NCBI GenBank assembly: GCA_030649935.1
Contig: JAUSFN010000029.1
Span: 1-58,022, forward strand
Source of the DNA: Candidatus Planktophila sp.
Lineage (GTDB): Bacteria > Actinomycetota > Actinomycetes > Nanopelagicales > Nanopelagicaceae
DNA: 58,022 nucleotides
Direction of reading: 5' to 3'
The notes beneath the pieces were generated by a model, which had not been told where the DNA came from, ran no database searches, and saw only the letters and a list, made by a program, of their open reading frames with translations. Position 1 is the first letter of the stretch. Every line of letters begins with the position of its first letter. The translations under genes and the position numbers were made by a program. Of the stretch, positions 1-10,591 are shown in pieces.

Positions 1-749
1 TTGCCGGTATTGCAATGGGTCTTATCTCTGACACTGTCGATGGAAAAGTTGAATACGTCGCACTCACAGATATTCTCGGAGCAGAGGATGCTTTCGGTGA
101 TATGGACTTCAAAGTCGCTGGAACTAAAGACTTTGTTACCGCTTTGCAGCTAGATACTAAGCTCGATGGAATTCCTGCATCAGTTCTTGCTGGTGCACTT
201 CTTCAAGCTAAAGAGGCGCGTCTTGCAATCCTTGATGTGATGAATGAAGCGATCGATGGCCCAGATGAGATGAGTCCATTTGCTCCACGTATTATCTCAG
301 TCAAGATTCCAGTTGATCAGATCGGTGCAGTAATCGGACCTAAGGGCAAGATTATTAATCAGATCCAAGATGAAACTGGCGCAGATATCTCTATTGAAGA
401 TGATGGAACGATTTACATCGGTGCTGTTGATGGCCCATCGGCCGAAGCTGCACGTGCGCAGATCAATGCCATCGCTAACCCACAGATGCCAGAAGTTGGC
501 GAGCGTTACCTAGGTACGGTCGTAAAGATGGCCGCCTTTGGTGCCTTCATCTCATTGATGCCAGGAAAAGATGGTCTCTTGCATGTATCCCAGATTCGCA
601 AGATGCATGGTGGAAAGCGCATTGAAAACTTAGAAGAGGTCATGAAGGTTGGCGACAAGATTCAAGTTGAAATTGGCGAAATTGATCCAAAGGGCAAGTT
701 GTCTTTGATACCTGTTCTTGAAGATGGAACCCCGGGCGCTGCGCAATAA
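1..749 (+). CDS. pnp: Polyribonucleotide nucleotidyltransferase (PNPase), C-terminal part
   Basis: Phosphorolytic 3'-5' exoribonuclease of mRNA decay. The gene enters from the left edge; its reading frame starts at base 3 and is open to the stop at 747-749, so only the C-terminal third is visible. Seen are the end of the second RNase PH-like core, a KH domain ([18 protein letters not shown], with the GPKGK loop) and a C-terminal S1 domain beginning near [18 protein letters not shown]. The KH plus S1 tail is diagnostic of PNPase. The M16 peptidase starts directly after the stop codon, an arrangement common in actinobacteria, so the two are probably co-transcribed. Confidence 0.97.
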   Translation, partial: AGIAMGLISDTVDGKVEYVALTDILGAEDAFGDMDFKVAGTKDFVTALQLDTKLDGIPASVLAGALLQAKEARLAILDVMNEAIDGPDEMSPFAPRIISVKIPVDQIGAVIGPKGKIINQIQDETGADISIEDDGTIYIGAVDGPSAEAARAQINAIANPQMPEVGERYLGTVVKMAAFGAFISLMPGKDGLLHVSQIRKMHGGKRIENLEEVMKVGDKIQVEIGEIDPKGKLSLIPVLEDGTPGAAQ

Positions 750-2758
<2,009 letters not shown>

Positions 2759-2772
2759 GGGAATAAATACTC

Positions 2773-3030
2773 ATGTCGCAAAGCCAGATCACCATGTACA
2801 GCGCCGATTGGTGCGCCGATTGCCGTCGATCAAAGCGTCTATTAGGCGAACTCAATGTTGAATACACGCTTATTGATGTCGAAAATGATGAGGCAGCTGC
2901 CGATAAAGTTCGGGAGATTAACGGAGGGGCTCAATCTATACCAGTCATTGTATTTGCCGATGGCACGCACCTGACCGAGCCTTCAGATATCGATTTAAAG
3001 GCAAAACTTAGCGCAATGGGTATTATCTAA
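2773..3030 (+). CDS. Glutaredoxin-like / mycoredoxin-type protein
   Basis: Small thioredoxin-fold redox protein of 85 residues. The active site near the N-terminus reads WCADC, a CxxC pair in the position used by glutaredoxins, and the cis-proline segment SIPVIVF is present. Actinobacterial proteins of this size are usually mycoredoxins, which reduce mixed disulfides with mycothiol; that assignment is inference. A good ribosome binding site (AGGGGA) lies about 9 bases before the ATG. The 3' end overlaps the convergent azlD gene by 4 bases. Confidence 0.85.
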   Translation: MSQSQITMYSADWCADCRRSKRLLGELNVEYTLIDVENDEAAADKVREINGGAQSIPVIVFADGTHLTEPSDIDLKAKLSAMGII

Positions 3031-3335
3031 AACCAGTTATAGATTGCCGCTGATGTAATAGCCGACGATAAGACAACTATTGGAAATGGCGCTTTTAAGA
3101 GCAATGAAATGACGGCGACACTCACACCGGCAACTCGGTGGTCGATTAGGATCTCATTTTTTTCAGTAAAAGTTTGTACACCCACTAGTGCACTCAGTAA
3201 TGCGATTGGAATCAGTGCATTGATGCGCTGAACTATTGGATGTTCCAGCCAATGCGCAGGTATAGAGTGTCCAGATAGTTTCAGAGCAAAGGCGATAACA
3301 CTTGTACCAATAGTTGCTATCCAGAAAGTATTCAT
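3027..3335 (-). CDS. azlD: Branched-chain amino acid exporter small subunit, AzlD family
   Basis: Small hydrophobic membrane protein of 102 residues with about four predicted membrane segments, the usual size of AzlD. It follows azlC on the reverse strand with a 4-base overlap, the standard arrangement for the two-part AzlCD (LIV-E) exporter that removes excess branched-chain amino acids. Its last codons overlap those of the convergent glutaredoxin gene, leaving no room for a separate terminator. Confidence 0.88.
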   Translation of the reverse strand: MNTFWIATIGTSVIAFALKLSGHSIPAHWLEHPIVQRINALIPIALLSALVGVQTFTEKNEILIDHRVAGVSVAVISLLLKAPFPIVVLSSAITSAAIYNWF

Positions 3336-3994
3336 GGGCGCAGTCCTACGGCAATAGCGATAAATGCCGAAGCGATAATGGGTAGACCTGCAGGTAAAAC
3401 TGGTGTCATTGCCAGAGCAAATAAAACCGATCCAATTGCAAGGGCTCGGTCTCTATTATTTTCAAGTCGCGGCCAGACTAAACCTAAGAAGGCCGCTGGC
3501 ACGGCCGAGTCCAGACCCCACGCCCGCGTATCACCCATAGCTTGGGCACTGAGAGCACCGAGTAATGTAAAGAGATTCCAAAAAAGAAAGACTCCAAAAC
3601 CTGTTAGCCAAAACCCATGCTGCATGGCATCTGGGCCGCGTTTTTCAGCACCAAGTGCAACGGCCGTTGATTCATCAATTGTTATCTGTGCCGCGATAAT
3701 TCGCTTGAAGCCCTTTACTTTTAATCGAGGGGCCATAATCACTCCATACAAGCCATTGCGCACTCCAAGTAAAGATGCTGAAGCGATTGCACTGAGTGCG
3801 CTACCACCTGCACCAATAACTCCAATAGCTGCAAATTGAGATGCACCTGAAAATGTTAAGATTGATAAAAGACAACTCTGCACAACTGAAAAACCATTAG
3901 CAACCGAGGCCGCCCCAAAAGCGATGCCGTAGGCACCAACTGTCAGGGATACGCTCAAAGAATCGCGAAGTGTGATGGCTTCAACTTTGGACAC
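3332..3994 (-). CDS. azlC: Branched-chain amino acid exporter large subunit, AzlC family
   Basis: Polytopic membrane protein of 220 residues. The N-terminal half has the AzlC pattern GIAFGAASVANGFS followed by FSGASQFAAIGVIGAGG and the conserved NGLYGVIMAPRLK segment. It probably pairs with AzlD to export valine, leucine and isoleucine. The start is a GTG at 3992-3994; the promoter region is shared with the divergent thyX, only 59 bases away. Confidence 0.9.
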   Translation of the reverse strand: MSKVEAITLRDSLSVSLTVGAYGIAFGAASVANGFSVVQSCLLSILTFSGASQFAAIGVIGAGGSALSAIASASLLGVRNGLYGVIMAPRLKVKGFKRIIAAQITIDESTAVALGAEKRGPDAMQHGFWLTGFGVFLFWNLFTLLGALSAQAMGDTRAWGLDSAVPAAFLGLVWPRLENNRDRALAIGSVLFALAMTPVLPAGLPIIASAFIAIAVGLRP

Positions 3995-4041
3995 GCGGAC
4001 AGTCTGCCGTAGAAATCCAAAGCCACCAAGGTGGGCGGGGA

Positions 4042-4047
4042 TAGGGT
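4042..4047 (+). promoter_or_regulatory. -10 element of thyX, leaderless type
   Basis: TAGGGT matches the actinobacterial TAnnnT -10 box and ends 6 bases before the thyX ATG, so transcription would start at or next to the start codon. No Shine-Dalgarno sequence stands at a normal distance. Confidence 0.55.
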
Positions 4048-4053
4048 CACGCT

Positions 4054-4773
4054 ATGGTTGAAGAGATTATTTACCGTGACGATGTGACCGTAGAGCTCGT
4101 GAAATCTAGTGCTAGCGATGCAGATGTTATTTGGGCTGCACGTGTGTCAACGGCCGGCGAACAGTCGATGGAGGAGATTGGCGAAGATCCATCAAGATCG
4201 GCTGGATTGATCAATTATTTAGCTCGCGAACGTCACGGATCCCCCTTCGAACATACGTCAATGACATTTTTTGTCTCTGCCCCAATTTTTGTCTTTCGCG
4301 AATTCATGCGCCATCGCATCGCTTCCTATAATGAAGAAAGCGGTCGCTACCGGGAATTAAAACCGGTCTTCTATATCCCATCGAAATCTCGCAAACTCTT
4401 ACAAGTTGGCAAAACTGGTGCGTATACATTTGAGGATGGAACACAAGCGCAGTTTGAACTTTCAATTAGTGCAATGAAGGCCGCTTATGTTGTTGCCTAT
4501 GAAAGTTATCAGAAAATGCTCGATGCGGGTATCGCACGCGAAGTTGCACGTGTAGTTCTACCTGTTGCAACGTACTCTTCTATGTATGTGACTATGAATG
4601 CTCGCGCATTAATGAATTTTTTATCATTACGTACTTCCCGCGAAGGCTCGCACTTTCCAAGCTATCCACAGCGTGAAATTGAGATGGTAGCTGAGAAAAT
4701 GGAGGCCGAGTTCGCACGTTTAATGCCATTAACACACGGCGCTTTTGAAAAATCTGGACGTATCGCGCCTTAA
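4054..4773 (+). CDS. thyX: Flavin-dependent thymidylate synthase
   Basis: Makes dTMP from dUMP using methylene-tetrahydrofolate and FAD/NADPH. The family signature RHRxxSxNxxSxR is complete at residues 86-98 (RHRIASYNEESGR). Length 239 residues is typical. The C-terminus contains SLRTSREGSHFPSYPQREIE, the conserved segment that binds nucleotide. Many actinobacteria keep thyX beside dapB/dapA, as here. Transcription probably starts at the ATG (see the -10 box at 4042). Confidence 0.97.
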   Translation: MVEEIIYRDDVTVELVKSSASDADVIWAARVSTAGEQSMEEIGEDPSRSAGLINYLARERHGSPFEHTSMTFFVSAPIFVFREFMRHRIASYNEESGRYRELKPVFYIPSKSRKLLQVGKTGAYTFEDGTQAQFELSISAMKAAYVVAYESYQKMLDAGIAREVARVVLPVATYSSMYVTMNARALMNFLSLRTSREGSHFPSYPQREIEMVAEKMEAEFARLMPLTHGAFEKSGRIAP

Positions 4774-4779
4774 AACGGG

Positions 4780-4785
4780 TAGAGT
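4780..4785 (+). promoter_or_regulatory. -10 element of dapA, leaderless type
   Basis: TAGAGT fits TAnnnT and ends 7 bases before the chosen dapA ATG at 4793. This also supports that ATG over an in-frame upstream start inside thyX. Confidence 0.55.
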
Positions 4786-4792
4786 TAGCGGT

Positions 4793-5683
4793 ATGAGTAC
4801 GCCTGCACCTTTTGGTCGAATGTTGACCGCAATGGTCACTCCCTTTAAAAAGGATGGAAGCATTGATTGGAATGGCATAGAAACAATCGCCGATCACTTA
4901 GTTAATATCGGTCATGACGGAATCGTTGTTAATGGAACTACTGGAGAGGCACCTACTACTAAATCCTCTGAAAAAGAGGAGATAATTAAAACCGTAAAAC
5001 GAGTAGTTGGCACGAATATCAAAGTCGTCTCTGGTGCAGGTGATAATGAGACCGACTATTCAATTAACCAAGCCAAACGTTCTGAGGCGGCAGGTGCCGA
5101 TGGCATCTTGGTGGTGACGCCCTATTACAATAAACCTCCGCAAGCCGGTATTAAGGCGCATTTCTTAGCGATGGCAAATGCTACAGGCCTGCCAATGATG
5201 CTATATGACATTCCAGGGCGAACTGGAGTTGAAATTGAATCCGACACGATCGTTGAACTCTTCGAGCATCCATCGATTGTTGCCCTTAAAGATGCAAAAG
5301 GAAATGTAGCTGCAACCTCGTGGGTCATTAAAAGGTGTGGAATTCCGGTCTATTCAGGTGATGATATTTTGAATTTGCCACTTCTTTCAGTTGGCGCCGT
5401 AGGTTTTGTTTCAGTATGTGGGCACACTGTTGGAGCGGATTTAAAAGCGATGCTCAACGCTTGGTTTGATGGTAATCCTGGAGGTGCACTAGAGATTCAT
5501 CAAAAACTCTTGCCAGTATTTACCGGAACTTTCCGCACACAAGGTGCCATTATGACAAAAGCAGCGCTAACGCTGATGGGTCTGCCTGGCGGACACACTC
5601 GTCTTCCACTCGTCGATGCAACGGATGCGCAGATAGCGCAGTTGCGCGATGATCTTAACGCCGGTGGCGTTCTCCTTAAATAA
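4793..5683 (+). CDS. dapA: 4-hydroxy-tetrahydrodipicolinate synthase
   Basis: Condenses pyruvate with aspartate semialdehyde, the first committed step to diaminopimelate and lysine. Visible are the substrate loop GTTGEAPTT, the catalytic tyrosine in LPMMLYDIPGRTG and the Schiff-base lysine in IVALKDAKG. The frame is open upstream into thyX, but the ATG at 4793 gives the normal N-terminus (MSTPAPFGRMLTAMVTPF) and sits 7 bases behind a -10 box. Length 296 residues. The stop overlaps the start of the RNase J gene by one base (TAATG), a pairing conserved in actinobacteria. Confidence 0.97.
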   Translation: MSTPAPFGRMLTAMVTPFKKDGSIDWNGIETIADHLVNIGHDGIVVNGTTGEAPTTKSSEKEEIIKTVKRVVGTNIKVVSGAGDNETDYSINQAKRSEAAGADGILVVTPYYNKPPQAGIKAHFLAMANATGLPMMLYDIPGRTGVEIESDTIVELFEHPSIVALKDAKGNVAATSWVIKRCGIPVYSGDDILNLPLLSVGAVGFVSVCGHTVGADLKAMLNAWFDGNPGGALEIHQKLLPVFTGTFRTQGAIMTKAALTLMGLPGGHTRLPLVDATDAQIAQLRDDLNAGGVLLK

Positions 5684-7365
5684 TGAATCATCCACATCCA
5701 GATTTAGATTTGCCTCCAGCGTTAATACATGGCGGATTGCGCATCGTGGCCCTTGGCGGCCTTGCTGAAATTGGTCGCAACATGACTGTCTTTGAAACTA
5801 AAGGCAAGCTCTTGATTGTTGATTGTGGTGTTTTATTTCCTGAAGATACTCAGCCCGGCATAGATTTAATTTTGCCTGATTTTTCGTACATACGAGATCG
5901 CTTAGATGATGTTGTAGGTTTGTTTTTAACTCATGGTCACGAAGATCACATTGGGGCTGTTCCGTATCTACTTCGCGAGAGGGGCGACATTGCAATTTAT
6001 GGATCTGCTCTGACTTTGGCGCTCGTTACAGCTAAGTTGAAAGAACATCGCATCACACCACTGACCCGCGAAGTTCGCGAAGGCGGACATGAAGATATCG
6101 GTCCATTTGAACTCGAGTTTGTGGCCGTTAACCACTCAATTCCAGATGCCCTCGCAGTTGTCATAAATACAGGAGCTGGACGGATTTTACATACGGGCGA
6201 TTTCAAAATGGATCAGCTCCCATTGGATGGTCGAATTACTGATCTGCGAACTTTTTCTCGACTTGGTGAAGAAGGTGTGGATATATTCATGGTCGATTCG
6301 ACCAATGCTGATATTCCCGGCTTTACTCCATCCGAACGTGAAATTATGCCTGCACTTAACCGAGTTATTGCCTCAACTAAGCGCCGTGTGATTGTTGCAT
6401 CGTTTTCCTCCCATGTTCACCGAGTGCAACAAATAATCGATATCTCGTCCATGCATGGCCGTAAAGTTGTTTTTATCGGTCGATCTATGGTTCGCAATAT
6501 GAAAATTGCACAGGAGATGGGCTACTTAACTATTCCTGCTGGAGTTTTAATAGATGTTAAGGAGCTTGATTCATTTGACGACAATGTTGTACTCATCTGC
6601 ACAGGCTCGCAAGGTGAACCAATGGCCGCCCTGGCTCGAATGGCCAATGGAGATCATCAAATTCGAGTTGGTGAGGGAGATACAGTTATTTTGGCTTCTT
6701 CTCTGATCCCAGGGAATGAAAACTCTGTATTTAGAATCATTAATGAACTCACGCGGTTCGGTGCAAAAGTTGTCCATAAAGCAAATGCCATGGTCCACGT
6801 TTCTGGTCATGCTGCAGCAGGCGAACTTATGTACTGTTACAACATTGTAAAACCGAAATATGTAATGCCTGTACATGGCGAGTGGCGCCACTTAAAAGCA
6901 AATGCCGAATTAGCGATTTCAGCAGGAATGCCCGCTTCTAACGCTTTAATAATTGAAAATGGAGTTGTCGTAGATTTAGTCAATCACGAAGCTTCAGTTG
7001 TTGGTGCAGTGCCGTGTGGTTTTGTTTATGTAGATGGTCAAAGCATCGGTGATATTACTGAGGCTTCACTTAAAGATCGGCGCATTCTAGGTGAAGAAGG
7101 ATTCATTTCCGTCATAGTTGTGATTGATTCGCAAAATGGAAAAATCGTTGCGGGACCTGATATTCATGCCCGTGGATTTAATGAAGATATGGCACTCTTT
7201 GATGATGTTAAATTGAAGATTGAAAAAGCTTTAGCGGCTGCAGCAAGAGATGGTATAAATGGAACTCATCAATTATCCCAAATTGTACGTAAAACAGTTG
7301 GTGGTTGGGTTGGGGGAGAGCATCGGAGAAAACCAATGATTGTCCCAGTCGTTATTGAAGTGTAA
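5683..7365 (+). CDS. rnj: Ribonuclease J
   Basis: Metallo-beta-lactamase/beta-CASP ribonuclease with 5'-3' exo- and endonuclease activity, active in mRNA decay and rRNA maturation. The zinc motif HGHEDHIG is at residues 84-91, followed by NHSIPDA, HTGDFK and the beta-CASP segment with CTGSQGEPMAAL and HVSGHA. Length 560 residues is the full size. It is translationally coupled to dapA (TAATG). PNPase at the left edge is a likely partner in RNA turnover. Confidence 0.97.
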   Translation: MNHPHPDLDLPPALIHGGLRIVALGGLAEIGRNMTVFETKGKLLIVDCGVLFPEDTQPGIDLILPDFSYIRDRLDDVVGLFLTHGHEDHIGAVPYLLRERGDIAIYGSALTLALVTAKLKEHRITPLTREVREGGHEDIGPFELEFVAVNHSIPDALAVVINTGAGRILHTGDFKMDQLPLDGRITDLRTFSRLGEEGVDIFMVDSTNADIPGFTPSEREIMPALNRVIASTKRRVIVASFSSHVHRVQQIIDISSMHGRKVVFIGRSMVRNMKIAQEMGYLTIPAGVLIDVKELDSFDDNVVLICTGSQGEPMAALARMANGDHQIRVGEGDTVILASSLIPGNENSVFRIINELTRFGAKVVHKANAMVHVSGHAAAGELMYCYNIVKPKYVMPVHGEWRHLKANAELAISAGMPASNALIIENGVVVDLVNHEASVVGAVPCGFVYVDGQSIGDITEASLKDRRILGEEGFISVIVVIDSQNGKIVAGPDIHARGFNEDMALFDDVKLKIEKALAAAARDGINGTHQLSQIVRKTVGGWVGGEHRRKPMIVPVVIEV

Positions 7366-7403
7366 GCGCGGCGAGCCTAGCGAAGCGAAAATTGCCAAGC
7401 CTT

Positions 7404-7409
7404 TAAGAT
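7404..7409 (+). promoter_or_regulatory. -10 element of ftsK, leaderless type
   Basis: TAAGAT ends 7 bases before the GTG start at 7417, and no Shine-Dalgarno motif precedes that start. It lies in the 51-base gap after the RNase J gene. Confidence 0.55.
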
Positions 7410-7416
7410 TGTTTGT

Positions 7417-9729
7417 GTGGCTAAACGGCGAAAATCGAAATCGAAGAGTCGCGCAGTAGGTAGCGCTCTGGCTCGAGCAGTGAGCTCTGTATGGAGATTT
7501 ATCGCAAAAACCATCGGAAGTAGCGTTCGATTTCTGGCCCGGGGCGCCCGAGATTTAGATCCAGCCCATCAACGTGATGGCATAGCTTTTTTCATATTGA
7601 TTCTCGCACTTGTAGCTACTGCGGGGACATGGTTTCATGCAGATAATTTCTTAAGTCGTGCCTTGTATTCATTCATTTTCGGCGGCTTTGGACGTGTCGG
7701 TTTTGTTGCACCACTTGTCCTCATATATTTTGCTTTTAAATTATTTAGGAGCCCAGAAGACAAGAAGGCAATCGGTAGAGTTATTGTCGGAACTTCTGCG
7801 TTGCTTATTTCCTCAACTGGACTTGCGCACTTACTTAATGGTTCAGTCGGCACTGGAGCCACTGCGATGCGAGAAGGTGGTGGTTGGTTAGGTTTTGGAA
7901 TAACAACGCCGTTAGTTGCCGCAATGACATCTGTTTTAACTTACCCGGTGCTAATAATAATCTTAATCTTTGGATTGCTTGTCATAACCGCTACGCCAGT
8001 TAGTGAACTGATTTCAGCAATCAGATCAACTTCATCGTGGGTGTGGTCAAAACGTCCTGAGAGGGCAGTCAGTGAAGAAACCTTTGAAATAACTGATACA
8101 CCACCTTTTGAAACGCCAATAGTTGCAGCATGGAACCAAACACACGTTGATGAAGAAGAGTTAGATGAAGATAGCTTTGATGAAGAGTTTACAGTTCCAG
8201 TTCCGGTCTCTACAGCGCTCGTTGTAGGTAATAAGCGACCAGAGCAACTGCTATTAACTGCAGATTCAACATATGAACTTCCCCCATTAGATTTACTAAG
8301 ATCAGGGCCAGCGGCCAAAGCGAAAAGTAAGGCAAATGAAGTCGTGGTCGCGGCATTAACTGAAGTTTTTCTACAATTTGAAATTGATGCGCAAGTTACT
8401 GGTTTTATGCGTGGACCAACTGTTACTCGCTACGAAATAGAACTTGGTAATGCTGTAAAAGTGGAGCGAATTACCGCTCTTGCTAAGAACATTTCTTATG
8501 CAGTTGCTAGTGGTGATGTGCGGATCCTTTCACCAATTCCGGGAAAATCAGCGGTTGGTATTGAAATTCCTAATGCAGACCGCGAGATTGTCGCATTAGG
8601 AGATGTATTGAGATCGTCGGTTGCCGGTCAAGATCACCACCCTATGCTCGTTGCCCTTGGGAAGGATGTTGAGGGAAATTTCATCTTCGCAAACCTTGCC
8701 AAAATGCCTCATCTTTTAGTCGCAGGCGCAACTGGTGCAGGGAAATCATCAATGATAAACGCAATGATCATCTCCATCTTGGCACGTTCGACTCCAGATG
8801 ATGTGCGATTAGTTTTAATTGATCCCAAACGCGTTGAGTTAACGGCTTACGAGGGGATTCCACACCTCATCACGCCGATTATCACAAGCCCGAAGAAAGC
8901 CGCCGATGCGCTGACATGGGTCGTTCGTGAAATGGATTTACGCTATGAAGATCTCTCGACATTTGGTTTTAGGCATATCGATGACTTCAATAAGGCAGTA
9001 CGGGCTGGAAAAGTAATTCCACCCGAAGGTAGTGATCGCACTATAGAGCCGTATCCATATCTGCTCATTATTATCGATGAACTTGCCGACTTGATGATGG
9101 TTGCGGCTAAGGAGGTGGAAGATTCGGTTGTTCGTATTACGCAGCTAGCTCGTTCAGCTGGAATTCATTTAGTCCTTGCAACCCAACGCCCGTCAGTTGA
9201 TGTTGTGACCGGTCTAATTAAAGCTAATGTGCCATCTCGTCTATCTTTTGCAACTAGTTCATTGGCCGATAGCCGCGTAATTTTAGATACTCCCGGAGCC
9301 GAAAAATTAGTCGGCCAAGGTGATGCGCTATTTATTCCGATGGGTGCAAGTCGTGCGGTACGTATTCAAGGCGCTTATGTATCTGAGCGAGAAATTGAAG
9401 CCGTAACAGCTCATGTGAAGAAACAACTTAAACCACGATACCGCGATGATGTCACTGTTCCTATGAGCCACCCAAAGATGATGGATAAAGAGATTGGCGA
9501 TGATTTAGATATTCTCTGCCAAGCTATCGAATTAGTTGTTGGAACACAGTTTGGATCTACATCGATGCTTCAAAGAAAACTTCGAATAGGTTTTGCTAAG
9601 GCCGGGCGCATGATGGATCTTATGGAGTCACGCGGAATCGTTGGCCCATCAGAGGGTTCAAAAGCTCGCACCGTTATGGTCCGACCTGATGAGTTGGATT
9701 CTGTACTTGCGACCCTTCGCGACTACTAA
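7417..9729 (+). CDS. ftsK: DNA translocase FtsK/SpoIIIE
   Basis: Membrane-anchored ATPase that pumps chromosomal DNA through the division septum. The N-terminal ~190 residues hold about four membrane segments; an acidic linker (DEEELDEDSFDEEF) follows; the motor has Walker A GATGAGKSS and Walker B YLLIIIDELADLM, then the RecA-like domain with ATQRPSVDVVTGLIKAN. The C-terminal ~65 residues form the gamma winged helix (GSTSMLQRKLRIGFAKAGRMMD). At 770 residues it has a short linker. The start is GTG at 7417, giving MAKRRKSKSKS, 7 bases behind a -10 box. Confidence 0.97.
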   Translation: MAKRRKSKSKSRAVGSALARAVSSVWRFIAKTIGSSVRFLARGARDLDPAHQRDGIAFFILILALVATAGTWFHADNFLSRALYSFIFGGFGRVGFVAPLVLIYFAFKLFRSPEDKKAIGRVIVGTSALLISSTGLAHLLNGSVGTGATAMREGGGWLGFGITTPLVAAMTSVLTYPVLIIILIFGLLVITATPVSELISAIRSTSSWVWSKRPERAVSEETFEITDTPPFETPIVAAWNQTHVDEEELDEDSFDEEFTVPVPVSTALVVGNKRPEQLLLTADSTYELPPLDLLRSGPAAKAKSKANEVVVAALTEVFLQFEIDAQVTGFMRGPTVTRYEIELGNAVKVERITALAKNISYAVASGDVRILSPIPGKSAVGIEIPNADREIVALGDVLRSSVAGQDHHPMLVALGKDVEGNFIFANLAKMPHLLVAGATGAGKSSMINAMIISILARSTPDDVRLVLIDPKRVELTAYEGIPHLITPIITSPKKAADALTWVVREMDLRYEDLSTFGFRHIDDFNKAVRAGKVIPPEGSDRTIEPYPYLLIIIDELADLMMVAAKEVEDSVVRITQLARSAGIHLVLATQRPSVDVVTGLIKANVPSRLSFATSSLADSRVILDTPGAEKLVGQGDALFIPMGASRAVRIQGAYVSEREIEAVTAHVKKQLKPRYRDDVTVPMSHPKMMDKEIGDDLDILCQAIELVVGTQFGSTSMLQRKLRIGFAKAGRMMDLMESRGIVGPSEGSKARTVMVRPDELDSVLATLRDY

Positions 9730-9755
9730 AAATGGCCGACCATGCGATTTCTTAC

Positions 9756-9827
9756 GAATTAACCCTTTGTTTTGACCCTTACATCTATCGCAATGAGTGG
9801 GTTGAGTTCTAGAATTAACCTTTGACC
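9756..9827 (+). repeat. Imperfect direct repeat upstream of the RodZ-like gene
   Basis: GAATTAACCCTTTG (9756-9769) recurs as GAATTAACCTTTG (9812-9824), about 56 bases apart in the 127-base ftsK/rodZ gap. Each is followed within a few bases by a GACC step. It looks like a doubled protein-binding site or duplicated promoter segment; no known regulator was recognised. Confidence 0.4.
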
Positions 9828-9856
9828 TCCGCACAAATTTTCTTAGGGATTCTTTT

Positions 9857-10573
9857 ATGACGCTCGGCTCAATGATTAGTAGGGCGCGCAAAGATGCCTC
9901 CTTTTCAATTGAGGATCTAGCTTCTCTAACCAACCTTCGAACCGCTCTTTTGCGTGAAATTGAGGAAAATGACTTTTCACATTGTGGCGGCGATACGTAC
10001 GCTCGAGGACACGTCCGAAATATTGCTCGGAAACTAGGGGCAAACGAGGCGGAGTTCTTACGAGTATTTGAGGAGGAGCAGGCTAGCGTAAAACGAACTA
10101 TGCAAGAGCTTTTGATTGAAAATAATATTATGCGCAAAGCCAAAGATAAACGCAAGATTTCACTTAAGACATTACTGCTGATTTCAGTTATTTCACTAGC
10201 TCTTGCCGCCGTTGCTCAAATCATCATTTCAAATATCTCCATCGATGAAGTGGCATCACCAACGGTTTCTGCATCACCAACGGTTTCTGCATCACCAACA
10301 GTGCAAAACTCTTATTCAACCGGCATCGGTGTCGAAGTAGTTTTACGTGCCGCCCGAGAGAAGAGCTGGCTCTTTGTCTCTGATGCATCGGGTCGAACGT
10401 TATTTAGTGGAGTGATTTCTCAGGGCTCTACACTAAAATTCACCACTGACGTGAGATTGGATCTAAAAGTTGGCAATGCAGGGGGAGTAGATCTTCAGGT
10501 AAATGGCAATAAGATGGCCTCCATCGGTGCAAATGGTGCGGTGGTTAGCGTGTCGTATGGAGTCGATTCATAA
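9857..10573 (+). CDS. RodZ-like helix-turn-helix membrane protein
   Basis: Architecture of RodZ, the linker between the cell-shape cytoskeleton and the wall machinery: an N-terminal Xre-type HTH of about 70 residues (MTLGSMISRARKDASFS ... YARGHVRNIARKLG), a basic stretch, one membrane helix near residues 100-122, and an extracellular domain of DUF4115 type with beta-strand pattern. Between membrane and domain is a low-complexity SPTVSA spacer encoded by an 18-base tandem repeat (see 10253). The position between ftsK and rimO/pgsA is conserved in actinobacteria. A gene symbol is withheld because actinobacteria lack a typical MreB-bound RodZ in many lineages. Confidence 0.8.
   Translation: MTLGSMISRARKDASFSIEDLASLTNLRTALLREIEENDFSHCGGDTYARGHVRNIARKLGANEAEFLRVFEEEQASVKRTMQELLIENNIMRKAKDKRKISLKTLLLISVISLALAAVAQIIISNISIDEVASPTVSASPTVSASPTVQNSYSTGIGVEVVLRAAREKSWLFVSDASGRTLFSGVISQGSTLKFTTDVRLDLKVGNAGGVDLQVNGNKMASIGANGAVVSVSYGVDS
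10253..10302 (+). repeat. 18-base tandem repeat in the RodZ-like linker
   Basis: GCATCACCAACGGTTTCT is present at 10253-10270 and again at 10271-10288 without change, with a partial third copy to 10302. It encodes the six-residue unit ASPTVS in the spacer outside the membrane. Identical copies suggest recent slippage and possible length variation between strains. Confidence 0.85.
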
Positions 10574-10578
10574 CCCGA

Positions 10579-10584
10579 TACGAT
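10579..10584 (+). promoter_or_regulatory. -10 element of rimO, leaderless type
   Basis: TACGAT ends 7 bases before the rimO ATG at 10592, directly after the stop of the RodZ-like gene. Confidence 0.55.
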
Positions 10585-10591
10585 TTGCCCA

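Noticed and set aside
3378-3839. Open frame of 153 codons antisense to azlC
   Set aside because: It lies wholly opposite a well-supported membrane protein gene and has the repetitive Ala/Pro/Arg content of a mirror frame.
4023-4034. CCACC-AA-GGTGG dyad between azlC and thyX
   Set aside because: Only 5-bp arms in a promoter-sized gap; could easily be chance and has no second copy.
9732-9812. Possible 26-residue frame after ftsK
   Set aside because: Too short, no ribosome binding site, and it covers one copy of the direct repeat; better explained as regulatory DNA.
9658-10155. Open frame of 165 codons antisense to the ftsK end and RodZ-like start
   Set aside because: Overlaps two real genes and has no ribosome binding site or recognisable domain.
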